Below, piece by piece: positions 56,627 through 64,000 of a stretch of DNA of 64,000 nt. The stretch is from assembly GCF_011398155.1 (NCBI RefSeq), contig NZ_AP021888.1:2268001-2332000 (forward strand), written 5' to 3'. Within the stretch, counting starts at the first letter, position 1, and every line of letters begins with the position of its first letter. The notes under the pieces are model-generated. The model was not told where the DNA came from and searched no databases. It saw nothing but the letters and a program-made list of their open reading frames with translations. The DNA comes from Thiosulfativibrio zosterae (GTDB lineage Bacteria > Pseudomonadota > Gammaproteobacteria > Thiomicrospirales > Thiomicrospiraceae). The translations under genes were made by a program, and so were the position numbers.

Positions 56627-58350
56627 GCCTTAGATTCCTTTGTTTGACAGGGTTGGTTAGGCTTACACACCTGGCTGCGATATTTAATCCACAAACCCGT
56701 TATCAAGACCGTAATAATGGGGCCAATGGAAGCCATTGATAAAATTCCAAATCCTTCAACCGCACCGACCGCTTGTCCTAGACCCAAGCCCATCGCAAGG
56801 ACCAGCGGTACTGTCACAGGCCCAGTGGTCACACCCGCACTGTCCCAAGCGACATTCACAAAGGATTCTGAGGATACGAAAGTTAAGATTAAAGCAAACA
56901 AATAGGCAGGAATTAAAATGTAAGCCAAGGGTAAATCAAAAACAATTTTGGCGACACCCACTGCAATCCCAAACCCAACGCCCAAAGACACCGCCATCAT
57001 CAAGGTTTTCTTTTTAAAAGCACCACTGGTTAAACTTTCAACCGTCATGCCCAGGGCATTTAAAGCGGGCTCCGCTAAGGTGGCGCCAAACCCTAAAACA
57101 AAAGCAAAAGCCAAGGCAATCAAAATCCCTAATGAAAACCAATACAACGGTGATTCACCAATCCCTGGCACTTCGGTAAACGCACAGGGAATCAAAGAGC
57201 CCGATTGTCCGCCCAATTTTGCCAAACCATAGGTTAAACCTATGTTAAAAATAATCATGCCCAACACCGCAAACCCTAACCCCAAAAACACGGTTTTTTT
57301 GTTGGGCAAACTTTCTTTTAAAACATACACCAGCACTAAGCCCAAAAACAACACCAAAGGCACAATAGAGCGAATACCGCCAATGATTTCGGCATAGGGC
57401 GTTGCGTCCATCCAAGAAGGCGCTTCTACAACCGCTGTTTGACTGGCTGCCATAATCGTCGCTAGCGGAACGGTTTCAACCAAATAAACTGACAGCATCA
57501 ATACGCCTAAAATTGGGAATAAGGAAGCTAAGGTCACGATACCAAACCCAGATAAAGATTGATTACCACTGCCCGCAGCTGATGCAATGCCAATGCCCAA
57601 AGCCAACACCAGCGGCACAGTTACCGGCCCTGTGGTTACCGCGCCACTGTCCCAGGCCAAACCGACCATTAAGCGTAAATGTTCATCTTGAAAGGCATAA
57701 AAAGTCAGTAACAAGGTTGGCAATAAGGTCAGCACAATTAACGGTTTTAAACTCCAACCATACAAAAAGCGCATTGTTCCCAGCACCGCGGCTAAGCCCA
57801 CGCCTATGCCGACTACCAAGACCAAAGTGCCAGACCAATCATTGAGCAGCGTATATAAATAAGGCGCTTGCGTTACGCTCACATTAGAGCCAGCCGCCTT
57901 CAAAGCCCCGATGGCTGGTTCGGCAAAAGTCACGCCTATACCCAACAAAAATGCGATGGTTAAGACCACCGGCAAACTGGATTTTTGCGGCAGTTTATTG
58001 CCAATCACTTCGCCAAACGGCATCAAACCGAGTTTTAGGCCTTCCATAAACAACATCAAACCGAGCACAACTGCCATTAAGCCGCCCGTTATGACGGCCG
58101 CATCGGCCACCGACTGTCTTAAGATGAGTATTTGAAACAACGCCAAATAAATCGCGAGCGGCAAAACTGCTTTTAACTGTTCAAGAATTTTGGATTGTAG
58201 ATAAGGGCGAATCAGACGATAAGCGTCGATGGGGCGAATTTTAAATTTGGTATAAGCCGCATTTGGAGATTTGTTCAGTTCATCATAGCTGATGACTTTG
58301 GCGTTATAACGACGATGTTCAACCAAATCCTGATAAGGAATTTGTTTCAT
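56623..58350 (-). CDS. membrane protein with two DUF1538 domains
   Basis: 575 residues from ATG 58350 (MKQIPYQDLVEHR) behind GGAG; a GTG six codons upstream is less likely. The chain is an internal duplication: TFAEPAIGAL (~143) and TLAEPALNAL (~426), and WDSGAVTTGPVTVPLVLALG (~234) and WDSAGVTTGPVTVPLVLAMG (~503). About 14 membrane helices with buried Glu and Asp, as in an ion-coupled transporter. Function of the family is unknown; the adjacent P-II-like genes suggest it is controlled by adenylate or carbon/nitrogen signals. Confidence 0.88.
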   Translation of the reverse strand: MKQIPYQDLVEHRRYNAKVISYDELNKSPNAAYTKFKIRPIDAYRLIRPYLQSKILEQLKAVLPLAIYLALFQILILRQSVADAAVITGGLMAVVLGLMLFMEGLKLGLMPFGEVIGNKLPQKSSLPVVLTIAFLLGIGVTFAEPAIGALKAAGSNVSVTQAPYLYTLLNDWSGTLVLVVGIGVGLAAVLGTMRFLYGWSLKPLIVLTLLPTLLLTFYAFQDEHLRLMVGLAWDSGAVTTGPVTVPLVLALGIGIASAAGSGNQSLSGFGIVTLASLFPILGVLMLSVYLVETVPLATIMAASQTAVVEAPSWMDATPYAEIIGGIRSIVPLVLFLGLVLVYVLKESLPNKKTVFLGLGFAVLGMIIFNIGLTYGLAKLGGQSGSLIPCAFTEVPGIGESPLYWFSLGILIALAFAFVLGFGATLAEPALNALGMTVESLTSGAFKKKTLMMAVSLGVGFGIAVGVAKIVFDLPLAYILIPAYLFALILTFVSSESFVNVAWDSAGVTTGPVTVPLVLAMGLGLGQAVGAVEGFGILSMASIGPIITVLITGLWIKYRSQVCKPNQPCQTKESKA

Positions 58351-58409
58351 GCGAGCTCCAAATACCACTTAAAAAATAAACAAATTCAAATTATACACAT
58401 TTCAACGAG

Positions 58410-59021
58410 TTATAAAATCAACTCGGCTTTTAATTGCGCAACCAGTTGCGCCAAAGCCAAAGCTCGATGACTGACTTTGTTTTTCTGCTCAGGCGCTAAG
58501 TTGGCAACAGAACAGCCAAATTCTGGCATCCAAATGACTGGATCATATCCAAAACCACCTGTGCCTTGCGGCGCCTCTAAGACTTCACCGCACCAACGCC
58601 CCAATCCAATCAAGGGGGTTGGGTCTTCGGCAAAACGCACAAACGCCATCGCGCTGTAATAACAGGCCTTGCGCTGAGTTTGTCCCTGCATTTCTGCCAG
58701 TAATTTAGTGATGTTATCAGCATCCGAAGCATTGCCATCGCCAAGGGCAGCATAACGCGCCGAATAAATACCAGGTCTGCCCTGCAAAGCATCTACTTCT
58801 AAACCAGAATCATCAGCAATGGCCGGCAAACCGGTTTTTTGTGCCGCATAATGCGCCTTTAAAATGGCATTTTCAATAAAAGTTAAACCCGTTTCTTCGA
58901 CTTCCTCGTCAAAAAAGTTTTTTTGCGAAGCCACTTGCCAGCCCAAAGGCGCCAAAAGTTCAGACAACTCTTTTAACTTGCCCACATTTCCAGAGGCCAA
59001 AACCACCGTTGAATTCTGCAT
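58410..59021 (-). CDS. rdgB: dITP/XTP pyrophosphatase
   Basis: House-cleaning nucleotidase that hydrolyses dITP, ITP and XTP. 203 residues with VVLASGNVGKLKELSELL, ETGLTFIENAILKA, AIADDSGLEVDALQGRPGIY, YSARYA, GGFGYDPVIWMPE and KNKVSHRALAL. Start at 59021 (MQNSTVVLA), with AGGAG nine bases upstream; the long frame extends into yicC on the other strand and is rejected. Divergent from the yicC-like gene. Confidence 0.95.
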   Translation of the reverse strand: MQNSTVVLASGNVGKLKELSELLAPLGWQVASQKNFFDEEVEETGLTFIENAILKAHYAAQKTGLPAIADDSGLEVDALQGRPGIYSARYAALGDGNASDADNITKLLAEMQGQTQRKACYYSAMAFVRFAEDPTPLIGLGRWCGEVLEAPQGTGGFGYDPVIWMPEFGCSVANLAPEQKNKVSHRALALAQLVAQLKAELIL

Positions 59022-59076
59022 TACCATTGACTCCTGATTTACAATAAAACGCATTATACAAAAACGAGACCCGCTC

Positions 59077-59946
59077 ATGAACAGTATGACCGCATTTGCC
59101 CGCCATGAACTTCCACTCCCACAAGGCTTACTCTCTTGGGAAATTCGGGCCGTCAATCAACGCTATCTAGAAGCCAATTTCAAACTGGCAGAACCTTTTC
59201 GACACCTTGAAATGCCGTTACGCGATTTACTCAAAAAAAGCGTAAACCGCGGCAAGGTTGAAGTTTTTTTAAAGTTCCATGCACAACAAAATAGCGCTCA
59301 ACAACTTGACCCTGCCGTGATTCAAACACTCGGTCACACATTAGAGCAATTGCAAAACGCCTTCCCCAATTTGGCGCCCACCGACCCTTTAAGCCTTTTA
59401 AACTGGCCAGGCCTGGTTAAAAATAGCACCGAAAACTTAGATTTAAGCGCTGCTGAAAGTGATATTTTGCAAAGCTTTTCAAGCCTGCTCGAAGCCTTTA
59501 ATTTGGCAAGAGCAACCGAAGGCGTAGCACTCAAACACTTGATGCTAGAAAAGCTAGAGGCCATTGCATCCCAAATTGCTGTGGTTTACGCACGCTTACC
59601 TGACCGCTTGCTAAAACACACCGAAAAAATGCAACAACGCCTATTAGACCTGCTCGGCAACACCGAACTAGACACACAACGCCTTCACCAAGAAATTGCG
59701 CTGCTGGCACAAAAACTCGACATCCAAGAAGAACTCGACCGCCTAAACACCCATATTGAAGCCGTTCGTCAAACCTTTGAAAACCCTGAACCCGTCGGCC
59801 GTCGCCTTGATTTTTTAATGCAAGAAATGAACCGAGAAGCCAATACCCTAAGCTCTAAAGCGCTGGACTCTGAAACCACCCAAGCCAGTGTGGAACTCAA
59901 AGTTTTGATAGAACAAATCCGCGAACAGGTGCAAAATATCGAATAG
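59077..59946 (+). CDS. yicC: YicC family endoribonuclease
   Basis: 289 residues with the N-terminal YicC domain (MNSMTAFARHELP, SWEIRAVNQRYLEANFKL, SVNRGKVEVFLKF) and the C-terminal DUF1732 domain (RRLDFLMQEMNREANTLSSK, EQIREQVQNIE). E. coli YicC is an RNase acting on small RNAs (family knowledge). A CCAGGCCTGG palindrome lies at 59407-59416 in the linker. Confidence 0.92.
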   Translation: MNSMTAFARHELPLPQGLLSWEIRAVNQRYLEANFKLAEPFRHLEMPLRDLLKKSVNRGKVEVFLKFHAQQNSAQQLDPAVIQTLGHTLEQLQNAFPNLAPTDPLSLLNWPGLVKNSTENLDLSAAESDILQSFSSLLEAFNLARATEGVALKHLMLEKLEAIASQIAVVYARLPDRLLKHTEKMQQRLLDLLGNTELDTQRLHQEIALLAQKLDIQEELDRLNTHIEAVRQTFENPEPVGRRLDFLMQEMNREANTLSSKALDSETTQASVELKVLIEQIREQVQNIE

Positions 59947-60032
59947 GGTGCCAACCTGAACCAATCCTGTCAAAAAATTGAAGAAACCTTTGCGATAAGT
60001 TATTTTTCTTGACTTCAATCAATATTTTAATT

Positions 60033-60061
60033 TGTATTTTGACCGCAAGATGGGTATAGTT
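60033..60061 (+). promoter_or_regulatory. candidate promoter of the small membrane gene
   Basis: TTGTAT at 60033, a 17-bp spacer, TATAGT at 60056, 40 bp before the ATG. The -35 is weak. Confidence 0.32.
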
Positions 60062-60100
60062 CGAAATGTTGAAACAACCAACACTATCTGAGGAATAAAC

Positions 60101-60310
60101 ATGAACAACTTTATGAAAATGCTAGGCGTGATCGTTGTAACGGTTGTACTACCACTTGCTGTATTACTAGGTATTTGGGCAGACATCCTTCCACAATCAG
60201 TTCAAATTGGTATTGCATTATTTGCAGTGGCTTTTTCAGTCGTTTACATCATTGGTGGCAATGTCTACTTGATGTGGAGCGATATCAAAACGGGTCGTTA
60301 CAAAAAGTAA
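60101..60310 (+). CDS. small two-helix inner-membrane protein of unknown function
   Basis: 69 residues: MNNFMKMLG, helix 1 (VIVVTVVLPLAVLLGIWADI), helix 2 (IGIALFAVAFSVVYIIGGNV), then a short basic tail TGRYKK. Good AGGAAT ribosome site, promoter-like sequence upstream and its own terminator, so it is a real monocistronic gene. No family recognised. Confidence 0.75.
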   Translation: MNNFMKMLGVIVVTVVLPLAVLLGIWADILPQSVQIGIALFAVAFSVVYIIGGNVYLMWSDIKTGRYKK

Positions 60311-60336
60311 TTTGACTGTTTGACAAAAGCCCTATT

Positions 60337-60364
60337 AAAAGCCCGTTTAAGCGGGCTTTTTTTA
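60337..60364 (+). terminator. intrinsic terminator of the small membrane gene
   Basis: AAAAGCCCG and CGGGCTTTT pair around TTTAAG, continuing into TTTT. Lies 26 bp after the stop. Confidence 0.9.
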
Positions 60365-60466
60365 TCCCAGCGGTTTTAGAAAAATGCACCGTGCAAAGCA
60401 AAGCCTCCTCCTTTATAATATTTCTCCACACTTTAAACAACGCTTGAAAAATCAAAGGCCTGCTGC

Positions 60467-62887
60467 ATGACTTCTGCGGAACACCAAGAAACCCCTGACG
60501 CCAATCTGGCACAGCCTAAAAAGAAAAAAAGCATCTTGCGCCGCCTGTTTTGGGGCAGCTTTTGGTTATTTGGTTTTATCCTTCCCAGCATTGCGGCCAT
60601 TGTTTACGGTTTTACCATCTACCCTACCCTGCCAGATGCCAATCAACTGCGTGATGTAACCTATGAAGTGCCTCTAAAAATCGTTACCCAAGACGGCAAA
60701 CTGATTACTGAAATTGGCACTAAAAAGCGTATTCCTTTGGATTACACCCAAATCCCCGAGCAAATGACCCATGCCATTATTTCTGCGGAAGACAATGATT
60801 TCTTTAATCATGGCGGCGTTGATTATAAAGGTTTAGGCCGTGCCGTTTTTGAATTGGTGACCACCGGTTCTAAGCAATCTGGGGGCTCAACCATCACCAT
60901 GCAGGTGGCCCGAAACTTTTTCTTAACCAAGAAAAAAACCTACCTGCGCAAACTCAATGAAATTGTATTGTCTTATAAGATTGAACACGAAATTTCCAAA
61001 CAAGAAATCTTGGCACTCTACCTCAATAAAATCTTTTTAGGCTATCGCTCTTACGGGGTTGCTGCCGCTGCCCAAACCTATTACGACAAAACCATTGACC
61101 AACTCACTTTAGATGAGTTTGCCATGATTGCTGGCTTGCCCAAGGCGCCTTCGGCTTTTAACCCAATTGCTAACCCCGAGCGCGCCAAACTACGCCGCAA
61201 CTATGTATTGCGCCGCATGTTTGAAAACCACTATATCACCGAAGCCGAAATGGTCGCGGCTCAAGCCGTGCCTGTGCATGCCAAATTGACAGGGGCGCGC
61301 ATTGACATTGAAGCCGGTTATGTTGCCGAAATGGGTCGTCAGTTTGCCCTTGACCAATTTGGTGAAGAAGCACTTAATAATGGCTTAACCATAGTGACCA
61401 CGCTCGATAGCAAATTACAAGATGCCGCCAACCTAGCGATTCGTAATGGCCTACAAGAATATGAGCGCCGTCACGGTTACCGCGGCCCTATTAAACACCT
61501 GGCTCCCACTCAACTGACCAATGAAGACAACCTGCTCGAAGAACTCAACAGCATTCCTAAATTTGGTAAATTAGGCGTTGCGGCTGTCATGAATGTTCAA
61601 CCCAATGAAGCAACCCTTTTGGTGCATACGGGTGAGACAAGCCGCATCACTTTAGATTCAGTGTTGTGGGCGCGCCGTTATATTGATGTCAATAAAATGG
61701 GCGACGACATCTCTCAAATGGGTGATGTGCTTAGCAAAGGTGATTTGGTTTATGTGCAAGCATTAGACAACCAATGGCAATTAGCACAAGACCCTTTAAC
61801 CGAATCTGCGTTAATTTCCATCAGCCCCAAAGATGGTCGCATTTTGGCATTGGTGGGCGGTTTTGACTTCTTCCGCAGTAAGTTTAATCGGGTCACCATG
61901 GCGCAACGCCAAGTGGGTTCTAATATCAAACCTTTCTTATACTCTGCCGCGCTCGACAAAGGCATGACAGCAGCCACCACCATTAATGATGCGCCAGTGG
62001 TGTTTCACGATGATGCGTTAGAAGATACCTGGCGTCCCGAAAACTATTCTGGGCGTTTTTATGGCCCAACGCGCTTGCGTGAAGGCTTAGCTTATTCCAG
62101 AAACCTGGTGTCGATTCGCCTACTACAACAATTGGGCATCAGCCCAGTGATTGATTATTTACAAAACTTTGGGTTTACCAAAAAAGACCTTAACACCACC
62201 CGCAACCTATCACTGGCTCTGGGTGCGGTGCAATTTACCCCATGGGAAGTAGTGCGTGGTTACGCCACTTTTGCCAACACAGGTTATCTGATTGAGCCTT
62301 ATTTGGTTAAAGAAGTGCGCGATTTTAATGGGCGGGTCATTTATGAGTCTGCACCCAAGCGGGTTTGTACCGTGGCCTGTAACGAGGACGATCCGCTCAA
62401 TGCGCCACGCGTGATCACGCCACAAAATGCTTATATCATGACCTCCATAATGCAAGATGTGATTAATTATGGTTCTGGTCGCCAAGCTAAAGCGCTCAAT
62501 CGTGAAGACCTTGCCGGCAAAACCGGTACAACCAACCAACAAAAAGACGCTTGGTTCTCTGGCTTTAATCCTGATGTGGTGACCACGGTTTGGGCAGGTT
62601 TTGATAAACCAGACACCATGGGTCGAAACGAGGTGGGTGGCCGTGCCGCCCTACCGATTTGGATGGACTATATGCGCATTGCTTTAACTGAACTTGGCTC
62701 GCCCAACGCACCCTTTATGCGCCCAGATGGTTTGGTCAATGTGCCGATTGATAAAAAAACCGGCCTAGCCGTACCTGCCGATACCCCGGGCGCTTATTTT
62801 GAAATTTTTAGACCCGAGTTCGCACCTAAAGTGCCCGAAAGCAGTGCCACAGAAATCAAAGCCTTGGCAGACGAACTCTTCAAGTAA
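60467..62887 (+). CDS. mrcA: class A penicillin-binding protein 1A
   Basis: Bifunctional peptidoglycan synthase in the inner membrane. 806 residues: a basic cytoplasmic tail with RRLFWGSFWLFGF membrane helix (~25-50), transglycosylase domain with ISAEDNDFFNHGGVDYKGLGRA and GGSTITMQVARNFFL, an OB-like linker, and transpeptidase domain with the Ser-x-x-Lys GSNIKP, SRN (YSRNLVSIRL) and KTGTTNQQKDAWF. All active-site motifs are present and the length is normal. Confidence 0.95.
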   Translation: MTSAEHQETPDANLAQPKKKKSILRRLFWGSFWLFGFILPSIAAIVYGFTIYPTLPDANQLRDVTYEVPLKIVTQDGKLITEIGTKKRIPLDYTQIPEQMTHAIISAEDNDFFNHGGVDYKGLGRAVFELVTTGSKQSGGSTITMQVARNFFLTKKKTYLRKLNEIVLSYKIEHEISKQEILALYLNKIFLGYRSYGVAAAAQTYYDKTIDQLTLDEFAMIAGLPKAPSAFNPIANPERAKLRRNYVLRRMFENHYITEAEMVAAQAVPVHAKLTGARIDIEAGYVAEMGRQFALDQFGEEALNNGLTIVTTLDSKLQDAANLAIRNGLQEYERRHGYRGPIKHLAPTQLTNEDNLLEELNSIPKFGKLGVAAVMNVQPNEATLLVHTGETSRITLDSVLWARRYIDVNKMGDDISQMGDVLSKGDLVYVQALDNQWQLAQDPLTESALISISPKDGRILALVGGFDFFRSKFNRVTMAQRQVGSNIKPFLYSAALDKGMTAATTINDAPVVFHDDALEDTWRPENYSGRFYGPTRLREGLAYSRNLVSIRLLQQLGISPVIDYLQNFGFTKKDLNTTRNLSLALGAVQFTPWEVVRGYATFANTGYLIEPYLVKEVRDFNGRVIYESAPKRVCTVACNEDDPLNAPRVITPQNAYIMTSIMQDVINYGSGRQAKALNREDLAGKTGTTNQQKDAWFSGFNPDVVTTVWAGFDKPDTMGRNEVGGRAALPIWMDYMRIALTELGSPNAPFMRPDGLVNVPIDKKTGLAVPADTPGAYFEIFRPEFAPKVPESSATEIKALADELFK

Positions 62888-62893
62888 TTTTAT

Positions 62894-62920
62894 AACGCGC
62901 GCTAAGCGCGTTTTGTTTTT
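62894..62920 (+). terminator. intrinsic terminator of mrcA
   Basis: AACGCGC and GCGCGTT pair around GCTAA, followed by TTGTTTTT. Lies 7 bp after the stop. Confidence 0.8.
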
Positions 62921-62958
62921 AAAGCGCTAACTTTAACGCACATAACCCAAGGACTTTT

Positions 62959-63858
62959 ATGAACTGGCAAGTCATTGCAAACAGCATTCAGCAAGACCTC
63001 AATCAAGAATTCAACATTATCTCTGCCGCTAAAATTTCGGGTGGCGATATTCACCAAGCCTTTAAAATTCACACCCACTCCACGCTGGACCACTTTAGGC
63101 CTGAGCAAAACTTCTTTATCAAAATCAATACCGCAGAAACTTTTGAATTGTTCGCTGCCGAAGCCTTTGCCCTGAAAACCCTGAAAGACAGCCTGAGCTG
63201 TCAAGTGCCCAAAGTGATTCATTTAGGGCAAAATACTGACCAGGCTTGGTTAGTTTTAGAGTATTTTCAACTCACCTCCAAAGGCGACGACTTTCAACGC
63301 GGCAAAGATTTGGCGCTACTGCATCACACCACTCAAGCAACCTTTGGTTTCGATCAAGATAACTTCATCGGTTTAACGCCACAAATCAACACCCCTAATA
63401 GTGATTGGATTGTTTTTTATGGCCAACAGCGCCTCGGTTATCAACTGGCATTGGCGCAAGCTAATGGGATTTCGGCACAAGTGTTTAACTTAGGTCAAAA
63501 GCTGATAAGCGCCCTGCCAAAGTTTTTTGAAACCTATCATCCCAAAGCCTCTTTATTGCATGGCGATTTATGGTCGGGCAACTCAGCGTTTGATGAAGAT
63601 GGCGAAGCCATTTTTTATGACCCCGTCAGCTATTATGGCGACCGCGAAACCGACCTTGCCATGACTGAGTTGTTTGGTGGATTTAGCCCTGCGTTTTATA
63701 AAGGTTACAACACTGTTTTCCCGCTCGACAAAGGTTATGAACTGCGTAAGCCGCTCTATCAACTTTACCACCTGCTTAATCACTTTAATTTGTTTGGCGG
63801 CCACTACGAACAGCAATCCCTTGAGTGCATGCAAAGTCTGCTCAGCAAGGTTTCATAA
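62959..63858 (+). CDS. fructosamine kinase family protein
   Basis: 299-residue kinase of the fructosamine/ketosamine-3-kinase family, which phosphorylates glycated amines so that they decompose (protein deglycation). Motifs: KISGGDIHQAFKI, FIKINTAETFELFAAEA (ATP Lys and Glu), LLHGDLWSGNSAF (catalytic HGD...N) and YDPVSYYGDRETDLAMTEL (metal Asp). A variant palindrome, CCAGGCTTGG, is at 63240. Upstream mrcA has its own terminator, so this gene is probably independent. Confidence 0.92.
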   Translation: MNWQVIANSIQQDLNQEFNIISAAKISGGDIHQAFKIHTHSTLDHFRPEQNFFIKINTAETFELFAAEAFALKTLKDSLSCQVPKVIHLGQNTDQAWLVLEYFQLTSKGDDFQRGKDLALLHHTTQATFGFDQDNFIGLTPQINTPNSDWIVFYGQQRLGYQLALAQANGISAQVFNLGQKLISALPKFFETYHPKASLLHGDLWSGNSAFDEDGEAIFYDPVSYYGDRETDLAMTELFGGFSPAFYKGYNTVFPLDKGYELRKPLYQLYHLLNHFNLFGGHYEQQSLECMQSLLSKVS

Positions 63859-63875
63859 AACTGTAAAGATGGTAA

Positions 63876-64000
<125 letters not shown>

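Overview
The window looks like a core-genome segment of a sulfur-oxidising, chemolithoautotrophic gammaproteobacterium of the Thiomicrospira / Hydrogenovibrio / Thiomicrorhabdus kind. This is an inference from gene content: a SoxC-type sulfite dehydrogenase with a cytochrome partner, a full molybdenum-cofactor set, YeeE/YedE sulfur transporters, a gamma carbonic anhydrase family protein, many c-di-GMP proteins and moderate to low GC. No rRNA, tRNA, CRISPR array, prophage or intact insertion sequence was seen.

Layout. 1-8.8 kb: end of a surface-polysaccharide locus (dTDP-rhamnose genes rfbC-D-B, acyltransferase, Wzx-like flippase, two glycosyltransferases, and a convergent WcaJ/WbaP-type priming transferase). 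8.8-14.6 kb: glmS and metH, divergent. 14.6-16.5 kb: a repeat-rich island made of a ~141-bp tandem unit that copies the 3' end of metH, a HepT/MntA (HEPN/MNT) toxin-antitoxin pair between two near-identical copies, and a MITE-like long hairpin. 16.5-20.8 kb: a YeeE/YedE pair, a small acidic protein, typA and pip. 21-24.8 kb: a response regulator-GGDEF-EAL protein, an Hpt protein and two unknown membrane proteins. 24.9-31.1 kb: moaC, moeA, moaE, moaD, moaA and soxD-like/soxC, all on the minus strand, so cofactor synthesis sits beside the molybdoenzyme that needs it. 31.3-37.2 kb: hemB-aroE, a GGDEF/EAL protein, a flavin reductase-like protein and xthA. 37.3-50.3 kb: uvrD, a CHASE2 adenylate cyclase, an ABC ATPase-mnmC pair, a YfaZ-like porin, an HD-GYP protein, a class II cAMP phosphodiesterase-like protein, a haem-binding hybrid kinase and a MoCF protein. 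50.3-55.6 kb: a HI0933-type flavoprotein, a hairpin-rich gene-free stretch, a peroxiredoxin-glutaredoxin fusion, glutathione reductase and the gamma carbonic anhydrase. 55.8-58.4 kb: an operon of a duplicated-DUF1538 membrane protein with two P-II-like proteins. 58.4-64 kb: rdgB, yicC-like, a small membrane protein, a class A PBP, a fructosamine-kinase-like gene and the start of adk.

Two repeat systems run through the window. One is a 10-bp palindrome, CCAGGCCTGG, found 11 times by eye, inside genes in more than one reading frame and between genes; random expectation is well below one. The other is a bipartite REP-like hairpin element (GCAGGCTAAAGCCTGC + CGCCCC, spacer, then GGGGCG + GAAGGCTTTAGCCTTC) at 14.6-16.1, 51.6-52.0 and 55.6-55.7 kb. 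The strongest candidates for something undescribed are the metH-3'-end array with its toxin-antitoxin cargo, the dispersed palindrome, and the DUF1538/P-II operon.
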